DNA from: Halovivax asiaticus JCM 14624
GTDB taxonomy: Archaea; Halobacteriota; Halobacteria; Halobacteriales; Natrialbaceae
Direction of reading: 5' to 3'
Assembly (NCBI RefSeq): GCF_000337515.1
Contig: NZ_AOIQ01000006.1
Coordinates: 254,265-318,264 of the forward strand
DNA: 64,000 bases
Under the pieces are notes generated by a model, which was not told the DNA's origin, ran no database searches, and saw only the letters and a program-made list of their open reading frames with translations. Shown in pieces: positions 16,140 to 24,839 of the stretch (position 1 is its first letter; each line of letters opens with the position of its first letter). Made by a program: the position numbers and the translations under genes.

Positions 16140-16934
16140 ATGGACGTCGTCCGAAGCGCGATCACGACGGACACGCGGGCTCCGGGCGGTCGAACGAACG
16201 CGTACGTTCTCGGTCGAGATCCAGCGATACTGGTTGATCCCGCCGACAGCAGTGAGACGCTCGACGAACTAGTTCGCAACCGCGGGGTCGAGCACATCGT
16301 CGTGACGCACGCACATCCGGACCACGTCGGCGCAGTCGGCCACTACGCGACACACATCGATCGACCTGTGACCTGCTGGGCCCTCGATGGGGTCGAATCT
16401 CGCTTCGAGCGGGCCACCGGTCGCCCGCCCGACGACACGTTTACCGACGGCAACCGTCTCACTGTCGGCGACGGAACCGTACGCGTCATGGCGCTACCAG
16501 GGCACGCCCCGGATCACGTCGGGCTGGTCGTCGGCGACGACGGGCCGGTCTGCTGTGGCGACTGTGCCGTTCGTGACGGCAGCGTGGTCGTCGGTGGCGA
16601 GGGGGCGGACATGCGAGCGTACCTCGCCTCGCTACAGCGGCTTCGCACGCTCGACCCCCCGACGTTGTTGCCAGGCCACGGGCCGCCGATCGAGGATCCG
16701 GAGGGGACGATCGATCGGCTCGTCACCCATCGAGAGCGGCGAGAACGACGGATCAAGGACGCCGTCGAGCGGGGTGGAAGGAAGCCGGAAGAGATTCTCG
16801 AAATCGCCTACGACAAGGACCTGACCGGCGTCAGAGACCTTGCACAGGCCACCGTCGTCACCCACCTCGACAAACTCGCGGCGGACGGCGAGCTGTCCTG
16901 GGACGGATCGACGGCGACGCCGACGGACCGGTGA
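16140..16934 (+). CDS. MBL-fold metallo-hydrolase
   Basis: 264 residues. The metallo-beta-lactamase metal motif is THAHPDHVGAVGHY (HxHxDH), with further ligands in LPGHAPDHVGLV, CCGDCAVRDG and LLPGHGPPIEDP. The C-terminal about 70 residues form a helical winged-helix-like extension (RKPEEILEIAYDKDLTG...VTHLDKLAADGELSW), the layout of LACTB2/hydroxyacylglutathione hydrolase-like proteins. Such proteins hydrolyse thioesters, nucleic acids or phosphodiesters; the LACTB2-like tail hints at a nuclease or thioesterase but is not decisive. It probably shares a transcript with the winged-helix gene before it and the cysteine-cluster gene after it (37-bp gap). Confidence 0.9.
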   Translation: MDVVRSAITTDTRAPGGRTNAYVLGRDPAILVDPADSSETLDELVRNRGVEHIVVTHAHPDHVGAVGHYATHIDRPVTCWALDGVESRFERATGRPPDDTFTDGNRLTVGDGTVRVMALPGHAPDHVGLVVGDDGPVCCGDCAVRDGSVVVGGEGADMRAYLASLQRLRTLDPPTLLPGHGPPIEDPEGTIDRLVTHRERRERRIKDAVERGGRKPEEILEIAYDKDLTGVRDLAQATVVTHLDKLAADGELSWDGSTATPTDR

Positions 16935-16971
16935 ACGGCGGACTTTTGCCCCTCGCCGTCTACGTGCAGTC

Positions 16972-17736
16972 GTGAGCGATTCGGACGACACGAGCGACGG
17001 TGAGGCCGCATCGACCTCACTCGAAGACGCACTCGAACGGGCACGGTCACTCTCCGTCGCGGAGCTCGCGGACGCCGTCCAGTCGATCGGGTTCGAGTGC
17101 ACCCACTGCGGCGCCTGCTGTCGTGCAGAGACCGACTGCGGAGGCGACACGGGAAGCGGGAACGCCGACACATCGCCCCACACGGCCACCGTCTTCCCCG
17201 ACGAGATCAGAACGATACGCGAACGCCTCGCAGAGACAGCCGATGAGGAAGTCAATGTCGACTGGCGAGACGTCGCCCGGCCGATGCCGTTCGGCGTCGA
17301 GACGAACGACGATGGAACGACGAGCGGCGAGACGTTCGAGTGGGCGCTCCAGACCGACGCCTGCGGCGACTGCGCGTTTTACGACGGGGGAAGCGGCGAG
17401 GGTGGCTGTACCATCCACGAGGATCGCCCGCTCATCTGTCAAACCTACCCGTTCAGCATCGCCCTCGACGGCACGACGCAACCGCTCGGCGACGCAGTCG
17501 ACGAAGCGGGACTCGTCCGGGCCCACGAGTGTGAGGGACTCGGTCGATCGATGGATCGGGACGCGGCCGAATCGATGGCCCGGGCGTTACGAGAACGCGC
17601 GATCACGGAACTTGAAGAGGCGATCGCCGTCACGGATGCCTACGAGCCCATCGATCAGGTCGACGAGGTTGTCGTCCACGACTCGGAAGGGGCAAAACGG
17701 CCCGATGGACGACCAGTGCAGAGAGAACTCGAATAA
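16972..17736 (+). CDS. YkgJ-family cysteine cluster protein
   Basis: 254 residues from a GTG (VSDSDDTSDGEAAST); upstream frame is non-homologous. The cysteine cluster comprises CTHCGACCRAETDCGG (residues about 43-58), TDACGDCAFYD, GGCTIHEDRPLICQTYPFS and a distal HECEGLG, which is the CxxCxxCC... CxxxRPxxCxxYPF pattern of the YkgJ/Flagellin-N-methylase-like family. The cysteines are expected to bind zinc or an iron-sulfur cluster. The family is widespread but biochemically almost uncharacterised. It follows the MBL hydrolase gene closely on the same strand. Confidence 0.88.
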   Translation: MSDSDDTSDGEAASTSLEDALERARSLSVAELADAVQSIGFECTHCGACCRAETDCGGDTGSGNADTSPHTATVFPDEIRTIRERLAETADEEVNVDWRDVARPMPFGVETNDDGTTSGETFEWALQTDACGDCAFYDGGSGEGGCTIHEDRPLICQTYPFSIALDGTTQPLGDAVDEAGLVRAHECEGLGRSMDRDAAESMARALRERAITELEEAIAVTDAYEPIDQVDEVVVHDSEGAKRPDGRPVQRELE

Positions 17737-17835
17737 CTACCGCTGCGCTGTCGTCGAGGCCAACTGACAGACGCCATCGGTCCGGGACACACCCGGGCTT
17801 CGAGCTGGTGGCCCCGATCGGCGTGGACTGACAGA

Positions 17836-18240
17836 TTAGAACGTCTCTTCGATGATCTCGCCGACAGCGAAGTTCGACTTGACCTCACTCACCTCGACTT
17901 TGACGCGTTCGCCGACGTCGGCACCGGGAACGATGATGACGTACCCGCGCTCGACACGGGCGATGCCGTCGCCCTGTTTGCCAATGTCCTCGATTTCGAC
18001 GTATCGCGTCTCGCCGATCTCGACCGGGGGACGGGGCTCGCCGGGGTTCGACGTCGGAGTCGTACTCACCGAATCGGTCGACTCGGCCGTCTCGCGAGCG
18101 ATCAGGGCAACGCGATAGATCGAGTCCGGATCGACGTCGCCGGTCTCGATCTCGTGTTTCGGTACCTCGATGACGTACCGGTCGTCCTCTTCGGAAATAT
18201 CCGTGCTGAACAGACACAGTAACTTTTCAGAGATTTCCAC
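17836..18240 (-). CDS. TRAM-domain protein
   Basis: 134 residues. The last 65 residues form a TRAM domain: VEIGETRYVEIEDIGKQGDGIARVERGYVIIVPGADVGERVKVEVSEV, a small beta-barrel that binds RNA. In archaea stand-alone TRAM proteins act as RNA chaperones resembling bacterial cold-shock proteins. The N-terminal half has a CLFS segment followed by YVIEVPKHEIETGDVDPDSIYRVALI, which is conserved in the haloarchaeal version, and a Pro/Ser/Thr-rich linker. It is convergent with the cysteine-cluster gene. Confidence 0.9.
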   Translation of the reverse strand: MEISEKLLCLFSTDISEEDDRYVIEVPKHEIETGDVDPDSIYRVALIARETAESTDSVSTTPTSNPGEPRPPVEIGETRYVEIEDIGKQGDGIARVERGYVIIVPGADVGERVKVEVSEVKSNFAVGEIIEETF

Positions 18241-18333
18241 AGGTAAACCCTCACGTGGCCAGTACAGATCGACCCTAATAGTTCTACCGGCACCACAAGC
18301 CGGGGAATCGAGGATTCTCCGGAGGCTGCAGCC

Positions 18334-20046
18334 TCACTGCGAGGCGACAGTGAACGGGGAAAGGTCGAGGTCGTCGCCGACGTCGACGTCGGTGACCGAC
18401 GAGTACGGCCGGTTGACGACGATATCACCGGCTCGGGAACGGCCGATTCCGGGGATCACTTCGAGTTCGTCGAGCGACGCCTCGTTCAGATCGAGCGGGT
18501 GTGGGACGCCAGTCACAGAGCGATACCCGTGGTCGACGATAGCGACGTCCAACGTCTGTCCGAGCGGTCGCTCGCCTGGAATCGCCACCAGGAGCGGGTA
18601 CGTGCCGAGCTGGCGGCCGAACGTCTTGCCGTCCTGGTGGTACTCGAGGTGGACGTCGGGGAGCACGGTTCCCGGGGGCGCCAGCCGCTGTAGCATCGGA
18701 TTGTCGATCTCCTCGCGGACCTGGCGTTTGTACGGTTTGAACTGCTGTTTGTGCTCGATCGCGATGTCCGCGCCCGTCTCTGACATCTCAGTGCCGGCGA
18801 ACGCCATCACCTGGCGGATGTTCACGCGTCGCAGGAGTAGTCCCTCGTCGTAGACACGGTGGAGAAAGTCGAGATTGTGCTCGTAGGTCTCCGGGCGTTC
18901 GCCCTGCAGCCCGTGGACGAGGTTGATCCCGGGGAGCAACTTCGGCAACCGATCGGCCGCATCGTCCCCGAACGTCGGAGCTTCCGCCGGATCCTCGCCG
19001 GGTCTCCAGCCGCCGGCCTCGTTGACGATACGAACCGCCTCGAGACACTCCTCGGTCGAGACCGCCAGATTGTTCGCTTCCTGGACGACCGGATCGGCCG
19101 ATTCCAGGCCGAACGCAGCCGTGTCCCCCGGTGTGTTGTACCGGGCGATGATCTCGAGGCCGCGGCGGGCGGCCTCGGGCCAGCGAGCGATCGTCACTGG
19201 GTTGATATTGTCGAGGTGGAGCGTCTCGAGGTCAGGAGCGACCTCACGGATACCGCCGTACAGGGCCTCCAGCGCGTCGGGGTTGGGCGCTTCGCCGTCG
19301 CCACCGTAGGCGAGCATATCCGCCTGCCGTCCGAGGCGAAAGTGGGAGACGCCGTACGCCGAGAGCGCGTCGACTTCGTCGACGACGGTCTCCGGCGGTC
19401 GGAACGTCGGGTCGCCGTACAGCGGTTCCGTGCAAAACGAACAGCGGTACGCACAGCCGCGCGAGGTCTCGAGTTCGCAGATCAAGTACTCGGGATGGTT
19501 CGGGTGCTGTTCGACGACGAAGGCGCCCTGGCGCGCCCAGCGCGTTACCTCCGAGACGTCGCGCATCCGGTCGCCGAATCCCTCCAGTCCGTTGTCAACG
19601 AGGTCGTACGCGGCCGCCTCAACGTCGCCCTTCGCGACGAAGTCGAAGTCGAGGTCCTGTCGTTCGGTCTCGATCGCCCCCTCGTTGGCGTCGCCGACGC
19701 CGAACTTGACTGGGCCGCCCATCAGCGTCGTTCCGCTCGCTGTCCAGGCGAGTTCTTTCACTTCGTCTGGTTCGGCTGGCGTTCCCCCGACGTACTTGCC
19801 GGGGACGGTGATCCCACCCAAGTAAATCAGCAGATCCGCTTCGTCGACGTCGCGCCAGCGGGGCTGCTCGTCCCGGAGTCCGTCGATCGTGTGATACGTG
19901 ATCGACTCGGCCGGCACACCGGCGTCGACTAGCGCACCGGCCGTGTATCGCGGATACGTCGAAATGTACGGCGGTACCCCGAAGTGAGCCGGTTCGTCGA
20001 CGTAGCCATCGACGAGCGTCACGGAGAGCGTCTCGGGGTCGGTCAT
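18334..20046 (-). CDS. Radical SAM protein with C-terminal helix-hairpin-helix
   Basis: 570 residues from MTDPETLSVTLVDG. An N-terminal B12-binding-like Rossmann region (residues 1-170) precedes the radical SAM core with TSRGCAYRCSFCTEPLYG, the CxxxCxxC that binds the catalytic [4Fe-4S]. At the C-terminus DLNEASLDELEVIPGIGRSRAG forms a helix-hairpin-helix DNA-binding motif. This combination (UPF0313-like radical SAM plus HhH) occurs in archaea as a conserved family of unknown reaction. The HhH suggests that it acts near nucleic acids. An in-frame upstream extension was rejected because it lacks homology-like character and overlaps a promoter-like region. Confidence 0.88.
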   Translation of the reverse strand: MTDPETLSVTLVDGYVDEPAHFGVPPYISTYPRYTAGALVDAGVPAESITYHTIDGLRDEQPRWRDVDEADLLIYLGGITVPGKYVGGTPAEPDEVKELAWTASGTTLMGGPVKFGVGDANEGAIETERQDLDFDFVAKGDVEAAAYDLVDNGLEGFGDRMRDVSEVTRWARQGAFVVEQHPNHPEYLICELETSRGCAYRCSFCTEPLYGDPTFRPPETVVDEVDALSAYGVSHFRLGRQADMLAYGGDGEAPNPDALEALYGGIREVAPDLETLHLDNINPVTIARWPEAARRGLEIIARYNTPGDTAAFGLESADPVVQEANNLAVSTEECLEAVRIVNEAGGWRPGEDPAEAPTFGDDAADRLPKLLPGINLVHGLQGERPETYEHNLDFLHRVYDEGLLLRRVNIRQVMAFAGTEMSETGADIAIEHKQQFKPYKRQVREEIDNPMLQRLAPPGTVLPDVHLEYHQDGKTFGRQLGTYPLLVAIPGERPLGQTLDVAIVDHGYRSVTGVPHPLDLNEASLDELEVIPGIGRSRAGDIVVNRPYSSVTDVDVGDDLDLSPFTVASQ

Positions 20047-20261
20047 GCCACTTCGTACTGACCCGAGCGGGAAAACGCTGTCTGACCGACACCGCCGCCG
20101 GGTCCTGGCTGGTACGGATGTCCGGAGCGGACAACGTGACGCACTCACCACGTCCACACCGCACCGACCGCAAACACGCTGCCTTTTTCCACGATCACCG
20201 AAACCGGACAGCCGTGGACGCCATCCCAGTGGCTAAGGGCGATCGGTCCCAAGGGAGTGAC

Positions 20262-20420
20262 ATGCCATCAACCGCCGAAGTCCGCTGTCCGAACGACGAG
20301 TGTTTTCTGGACATGTTCGAACTCCACTACACCTACGATCGACCGGACGACCACGACCCTGCCACGGTCTCCTGTCCAGTCTGTGGCGAAACCGAGTCGC
20401 TCGAACAGATCGAACTCTAG
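20262..20420 (+). CDS. Small zinc-ribbon protein, 52 residues
   Basis: Reads MPSTAEVRCPNDECFLDM, then CPVCGETESLEQIEL; two CxxxxC/CxxC knuckles about 26 residues apart form a compact zinc ribbon. It is the short haloarchaeal type of two-knuckle zinc protein, whose members are often involved in regulation or translation but whose individual roles are mostly unknown. The start was chosen at the ATG immediately before the first conserved block; the upstream in-frame codons would give an unrelated Arg/Thr-rich leader. It is divergent from the radical SAM gene. Confidence 0.78.
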   Translation: MPSTAEVRCPNDECFLDMFELHYTYDRPDDHDPATVSCPVCGETESLEQIEL

Positions 20421-20571
20421 AGCGAGTCGAACCCGCAGCTGGCGGGGACCCGCCACGCGCACGTTTGTGCATTCCGTTACACAGAGTCAGAAGACATCGA
20501 GCCGTTACACGGGCCCAGTCGATGGGATCAACGGCGCGAACGTCTGACGATTATTTTGTCCGAACACAAGA

Positions 20572-20580
20572 GATATAATT
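20572..20580 (+). promoter_or_regulatory. TATA box of the Hsp20 gene
   Basis: GATATAATT in an AT-rich stretch, centred 24 bp before the GTG at 20600. It fits either a leaderless mRNA from that GTG or a 75-nt leader to the GTG at 20675. Confidence 0.6.
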
Positions 20581-20599
20581 GGGGGCGGCGTAGCCGCTC

Positions 20600-21100
20600 G
20601 TGACAGACGATGGCACGTTTTCCGTCACCCACCACGGTCCCCGCTCGCCCCGCCCCTCCACGAGGTGCGTGCCCGTGAACCTGCGGACGCTCCCCGCCTC
20701 GGTCACCACCCAGCTGTATCGAGGAACCGGTCGCCTCGCAAGCGCCGTCCAACACGTTCGATCGCTCGATGCCGATCTCCTCGAAAACGATCGAAGTTAC
20801 CTCCTCATCGTCGACACGCCCGGCGCCGACGCGGCCGGACTCGACATCCGCTACTACGACGGACACGTCCAGGTCACCGTCGAGCGAGAGCGTCCGAACG
20901 AGGAGTCGACCGGGGCCAGCTACCGCGGCCGGGCGGTCGAACTCTCGACCGAGATTACCCTTCCCGACGACGCCGTCGTGGATCCGGAGGCCGGAACAGC
21001 ACGGCTCAGCCCCGTTGGAACGGTGAAGATCGAACTCCCCAAAGCGACGGAGGCAGAACCAGCCGAAGTCGCAGGCGAAGAGATTCCGATCGACGACTGA
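20600..21100 (+). CDS. Hsp20/alpha-crystallin family protein
   Basis: 166 residues if read from the GTG at 20600, or 141 from the GTG at 20675 (VNLRTLPASVTTQLYR), which is where related haloarchaeal Hsp20 proteins usually begin. An alpha-crystallin domain follows: DADLLENDRSYLLIVDTPGA, DIRYYDGHVQVTVERERP, and the closing LSPVGTVKIELPKATEAEP with the IxI/V motif region. Small heat-shock proteins bind unfolding proteins without ATP and hand them to chaperonins such as the thermosome at 10-12 kb. A good TATA box sits upstream. Convergent to the DAO oxidoreductase gene. Confidence 0.88.
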   Translation: MTDDGTFSVTHHGPRSPRPSTRCVPVNLRTLPASVTTQLYRGTGRLASAVQHVRSLDADLLENDRSYLLIVDTPGADAAGLDIRYYDGHVQVTVERERPNEESTGASYRGRAVELSTEITLPDDAVVDPEAGTARLSPVGTVKIELPKATEAEPAEVAGEEIPIDD

Positions 21101-21157
21101 CTTCGATTCGGTGATCAACCAATAGTCCACGTGTCGAGACGTCAGCCCGCAATCTCG

Positions 21158-22348
21158 CTATTCTGGAATCGTCATACCGGCACTGATCTCGAACGACTCG
21201 GTGCCGTCGAATCGGGTTGGGTCGAATGCATCCAGCGTCTCCTCCCCGAGTACCTGTGCGGCCAGCCTGTCCCCGATCTCGGGCGCGCGCATGAATCCGT
21301 GGCCCTGGAAGCCGGTCGCGACGTACAGGCCGTCGGCAACCGCGCCGACGAGCGGGTCGTGGTCCGGCGTGGCCGTACAGAGCCCCGACCAGGCGCGTTC
21401 GACCGTCGGTTCGAGCGACGGAAACCGGTGGGTGACGCGCTCGGCGAGCGACGATGCAAAGTCGGCGGGCGCCGACCGTTCCCAGTCGTCCGGATCCGCT
21501 TCGACCAGTTCCGTCCCGTTCCCGGCCAGGAGTCCCTCGGGGTGGGGCCTGACGTAGAAGTCCTCGGTCGCGTCGAAACACATCGGTTCCGGGTAGGCGG
21601 CGTCCGCGACGAGCGCTTTCACCCGATAGGGCTTCATCGCGATATCGATCCCGGCGTCGGCGAGGACCGCTTTCGAGTGCGCGCCGGCCGTGACGACGAC
21701 GGCGTCGTACTCGGTCGTCGTGTCCGACGCCGATTCCGTGACGGCCGCCGGATCCGTCGACACCGAGACGGGCGTCTCGGGGCGAAGCGTCGCCCCGGCC
21801 CCGTCGGCGGCCGCCGCGAGACAGGCCGTGTATCTGCCGGGATCCGTGTAACCCGCTGCTCCCGCGACGCCGGCGACGGCGACGTCGTCCGTCCGAAGCG
21901 TCTCGAAGCGCTCGCCCAGCGCGTCGCCGTCCATCGCGACCGCAACGACGTCCTGTGCCTGCATGCGTTCGACGTCCTCGCGGATCACCGCGGCTCGCTG
22001 ATCGTCTCCTTCGCGAGCAAGCCAGACGTACGGACACTCGACGAACGGGAACGTCTCGTCGCCCGACAGGTGACGGAATCGTTCGATCGACTCGCGACCG
22101 ATCTCCGCATCGAGCCCGTCGGCGAAGGCGGCGTAGCAGATCCCGGCCGCACGGCCACTCGAACCGCTCGCTATCGAGCCACGGTCGTACAGCGTCACGT
22201 CAGCGCCGCGTCGGGCGAGATCGTAGGCGCAGGTCGCCCCGATCGCGCCCGCGCCGACGACGGCGATCGTCCAGCCGGCGCCCTCGTCGACGAACGCGTC
22301 CGCACCCACGGCGAGTTCCGCCTCGGCGGGAGGAGTGTCTGCCGTCAT
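21158..22348 (-). CDS. FAD-dependent oxidoreductase, DAO family (sarcosine/glycine oxidase-like)
   Basis: 396 residues. AVVGAGAIGATCAYDLARRG is the Rossmann FAD loop, with LYDRGSIASGSSGRAAGICY, the usual SGxS(G)RA(A)G substrate-side loop of the D-amino-acid/sarcosine oxidase family. Late in the protein GLCTATPDHDPLVGAVADGLYVATGFQGHGFMRAPEIG is the family's C-terminal FAD-binding signature. Such enzymes oxidise N-methyl or amino acids. It overlaps the creatininase gene by 4 bp (ATGA), so the two are translationally coupled. Together they may act on creatine/sarcosine-like compounds, but that is only inference. Confidence 0.88.
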   Translation of the reverse strand: MTADTPPAEAELAVGADAFVDEGAGWTIAVVGAGAIGATCAYDLARRGADVTLYDRGSIASGSSGRAAGICYAAFADGLDAEIGRESIERFRHLSGDETFPFVECPYVWLAREGDDQRAAVIREDVERMQAQDVVAVAMDGDALGERFETLRTDDVAVAGVAGAAGYTDPGRYTACLAAAADGAGATLRPETPVSVSTDPAAVTESASDTTTEYDAVVVTAGAHSKAVLADAGIDIAMKPYRVKALVADAAYPEPMCFDATEDFYVRPHPEGLLAGNGTELVEADPDDWERSAPADFASSLAERVTHRFPSLEPTVERAWSGLCTATPDHDPLVGAVADGLYVATGFQGHGFMRAPEIGDRLAAQVLGEETLDAFDPTRFDGTESFEISAGMTIPE

Positions 22349-23109
22349 TTGTGCGCTCGCTGCCAGCAGTCGTCGATCGGTCGTTCGGCCAGCCAGTCTG
22401 CCAGCGCCGACAGCGCCGTCGCAGCCTCGTCGAACAGCTGTTCGCCCTTCTCGGGCGAGGCCTGTGTCGGCTTTCCCACGGCGCCGCTCTCGGTGAAGTC
22501 GATGGTGTCGAAACCGATAGTGGCGCCGTGAACCCGTTCTCCCCAGGCATCCGCGCCGTCTGCCTCGGCCATTTCGAGTGAATCAGGATCCACGTACTCC
22601 TCGTGAAGGTGCCAGACGAGACTCGATTCGGCTGCGTCCGCGTGCCCGCCCGCTTCGTCGAAGAGGTCGTCGGCGAGATCCTCGACCGCGTCCCACCAGT
22701 TCCACGTCGGCGCATAGGCGGTTTCACTCGCTCGCAGATCGCGTGCGACCTGCGAGAGCGCGTCGATGTTGCCGCCGTGCCCGTTGACCACGATCACCTT
22801 CCGGAGCCCATGCGAGGACAGGCTCTCGATCGTCTCACGAACGTACGCCGCGAACGTCTCCGGGGAGACGGTGAGCGAGCCGTCGAACTGCATGTGATGC
22901 GGGCTGACGCCGACCGGAATCGTCGGCAGTGCGAGAACGGTGTCGTCCGTCGCTGCCTCTTTGGCGAACGCCCGGGCTGCGTAGTGGTCCATCCCCAGCG
23001 GGAGCGCCGGGCCGTGCTGTTCCGTACTCCCGGTCGGGAGGACCGCCACCTCCGCCCGTTCGATCGCCTCGGCCGAATCGGGACTCGACTTCGTCGCGAG
23101 TGTTGGCAT
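22345..23109 (-). CDS. Creatininase family protein
   Basis: 254 residues from MPTLATKSSPDS. VLPTGSTEQHGPALPLGMDHY holds the glutamate, histidine and aspartate metal ligands, and VIVVNGHGGNIDALSQVARDLR and HADAAESSLVWHL (second-site histidine and glutamate) complete the binuclear metal centre. The family contains creatinine amidohydrolase, mycofactocin protease and the archaeal formamide hydrolase ArfB of riboflavin/F420 synthesis; ArfB is therefore a serious alternative. The translational coupling to a sarcosine-oxidase-like gene speaks for small N-methylated substrates but does not settle it. Confidence 0.88.
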   Translation of the reverse strand: MPTLATKSSPDSAEAIERAEVAVLPTGSTEQHGPALPLGMDHYAARAFAKEAATDDTVLALPTIPVGVSPHHMQFDGSLTVSPETFAAYVRETIESLSSHGLRKVIVVNGHGGNIDALSQVARDLRASETAYAPTWNWWDAVEDLADDLFDEAGGHADAAESSLVWHLHEEYVDPDSLEMAEADGADAWGERVHGATIGFDTIDFTESGAVGKPTQASPEKGEQLFDEAATALSALADWLAERPIDDCWQRAHK

Positions 23110-23244
23110 GCCTCGGAGTGAGTTCGGCACCCACTTACGTGTGGGTGGTTGCCACCGAGAATCCGGAACCCCGCGCCGCCCAAAACGATTCGGTTCGCGC
23201 CTCGATGGAACGTGATCAGCGTCGAAACGCGGACCGAACGCGAC

Positions 23245-24048
23245 TCAGGATTCGAGAAGGGTGTCGAGACCGCGAGCCGGGTAGCCCACGACCGTCGTGA
23301 CGCCGATCGATCGCAGTCGGTCGATGCGCTCACTGACGGTTTCCACGGTGCCGGCCAGGGCGAAATCGTCGATACCGGCGAGCAGCGTTTCTCTGGCCTG
23401 GCCGGTCGCAGTCGCGTCGGTCGGCGCGTCCGTCGGCAGCGCGTTCGCGACCGCCGGCCGGCGCGAGACGTAGTCGCCGACGGCGTCCAGCAGGACGTCC
23501 TCGTCGTCGGAGAGGACCGTCGGCGCGTAGACGGCGACGTCGCCGTCGAATCCGGCCGCCCGAAGCGCCCGTACTTCGCGTTCGGTGGTGGCCGTGAGGA
23601 GGTCGAACTGCCCGGCACCGGTCGCCATGGCGATCCGTTCGATGCTCTCGGAGCCGACCCAGGCGTCGGGATCGGTCTCGAGTGCCGACCCGAGTCGCGG
23701 GGCGACGGCCCGTCGGCGCTCGTCGGCCGAGAGATACGCCGGATGACCGGCGACCAGCACGCGGCCGACCTCGCCCGGGAGCGCCGTCGCTAGCGAATCG
23801 TCACCCAGCGGGTCGAACCCGTCGGCTCGCACCGGCGTCGTCACGCGGACGTCGGCGTCCGCCCCGAGGCGAGCCAGCACCTCGGCCGACGGGAGTGATT
23901 CGGTGCCTTCGTAATCGATCGTCAGCGTCTCCACCGGGACGGACTCGAGCGCTTCGATCGCCGTCTCCGTGGGCTTGAGTGCGAGCCCGTCGAGTCCGAT
24001 TCGTTCGACGCACCTGCCGGTACCGTGTGTGGTATTTTCGGTCAACAT
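23245..24048 (-). CDS. Haloarchaeal luciferase-like/TIM-barrel protein of unknown function
   Basis: 267 residues without a recognisable catalytic motif. The ends are suggestive: GLDGLALKPTETAIEALESVPVETLTIDYE near the N-terminus and ETVSERIDRLRSIGVTTVVGYPARGLDTLLE at the C-terminus resemble strands and helices of the luciferase-like monooxygenase/F420 oxidoreductase barrel, in which the last segment carries the SERIDRLRSIGVTTVV pattern. The middle is shortened relative to the roughly 320-residue family. It may be a degenerate, F420-less relative. It lies upstream of the creatininase/DAO pair on the same strand with a 135-bp gap. Confidence 0.6.
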   Translation of the reverse strand: MLTENTTHGTGRCVERIGLDGLALKPTETAIEALESVPVETLTIDYEGTESLPSAEVLARLGADADVRVTTPVRADGFDPLGDDSLATALPGEVGRVLVAGHPAYLSADERRRAVAPRLGSALETDPDAWVGSESIERIAMATGAGQFDLLTATTEREVRALRAAGFDGDVAVYAPTVLSDDEDVLLDAVGDYVSRRPAVANALPTDAPTDATATGQARETLLAGIDDFALAGTVETVSERIDRLRSIGVTTVVGYPARGLDTLLES

Positions 24049-24248
24049 CGTCGATCACCGGTCGAGACGACGGCAGTGCTAGAATCGGCGCGGAACTCGA
24101 TCCATCGTCTGTGAGACCATGTAGTACAGGCAAGTTCGTCGCCGTACAAAAGGGTGACGTTCGACCCCCTCTCGTGGGGACCACTCACGGGGCCGTCGTC
24201 ACAGGGAGCCAGGTTCGTGTCAGACGTGGTCACCGCCGAAAGAGTCGA

Positions 24249-24836
24249 CTAGCCATCGACACGATCGACGTCGGTGGTGGGCTGAAAGTCGGTCGCGAGA
24301 TCCAGAAACTGGACGAGGATGCGCGCCGTTGCGCCCCAGACCGTGTACTCGCCGACGTGGAAGTAGTGGATGATCGTCGGCCCCTCGGTCGGGTGGTCGT
24401 GTACCTCAGTCGTGTACGTGGCCGGATCGAGCAGTTCCGACAGCGAGATGACGACGATCTCGGCGACCTCGCCGTCGTCCGGCTCGTATTCCCTGTCCAG
24501 AACGCGTGCGACGAACGGCGTCACCGCGTAGCCGGTAATGGTGCTGATGTCGTCGAGGCGGCCGATCACCGTCGGTGCCGCCGGATCGAGGCCGATCTCC
24601 TCGTGGGCTTCCCGGAGCGCGGTGTTCCGGAGCGTGTCGTCTTCCGGTTCCACGCCACCGCCGGGGAAGCTCATCTGCCCGGGGTGCTCGCCGAGGTGCT
24701 CCGCGCGTTTGGTGAACAACAGGGCTGGCCCGTCGGGTCGATCGATGATCGGAACGAGGACGGCGGCGTCGCTCGGCTGGTCGTCGATCGACGTGGGCGA
24801 GTGGCGAGCGATCGGTTCGATGTCGAACCCGTCCAT
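24249..24836 (-). CDS. NUDIX hydrolase (CoA pyrophosphatase-like)
   Basis: 195 residues. The extended Nudix box is SFPGGGVEPEDDTLRNTALR followed by EAHEEIGLDPAAP, matching CoA diphosphatases, which have GG..P.D.....TALREA.EEIGL. LLFTKRAEHLGEHPGQMSFPGG just before it is the family's LLxxRS...HPGQIsFPGG feature. It splits CoA or acyl-CoA into phosphopantetheine and adenosine 3',5'-diphosphate, or removes damaged dinucleotide cofactors. It begins 3 bp after the stop of the gene at 24840-25298, so the two are very likely one transcript. Confidence 0.92.
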   Translation of the reverse strand: MDGFDIEPIARHSPTSIDDQPSDAAVLVPIIDRPDGPALLFTKRAEHLGEHPGQMSFPGGGVEPEDDTLRNTALREAHEEIGLDPAAPTVIGRLDDISTITGYAVTPFVARVLDREYEPDDGEVAEIVVISLSELLDPATYTTEVHDHPTEGPTIIHYFHVGEYTVWGATARILVQFLDLATDFQPTTDVDRVDG

Positions 24837-24839
24837 CGC

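Noticed and set aside
24042-24233. 63-residue minus-strand frame upstream of the luciferase-like gene
   Set aside because: No start context or recognisable motif; it overlaps the beginning of the next gene and has an unusual Cys/Trp-rich composition.
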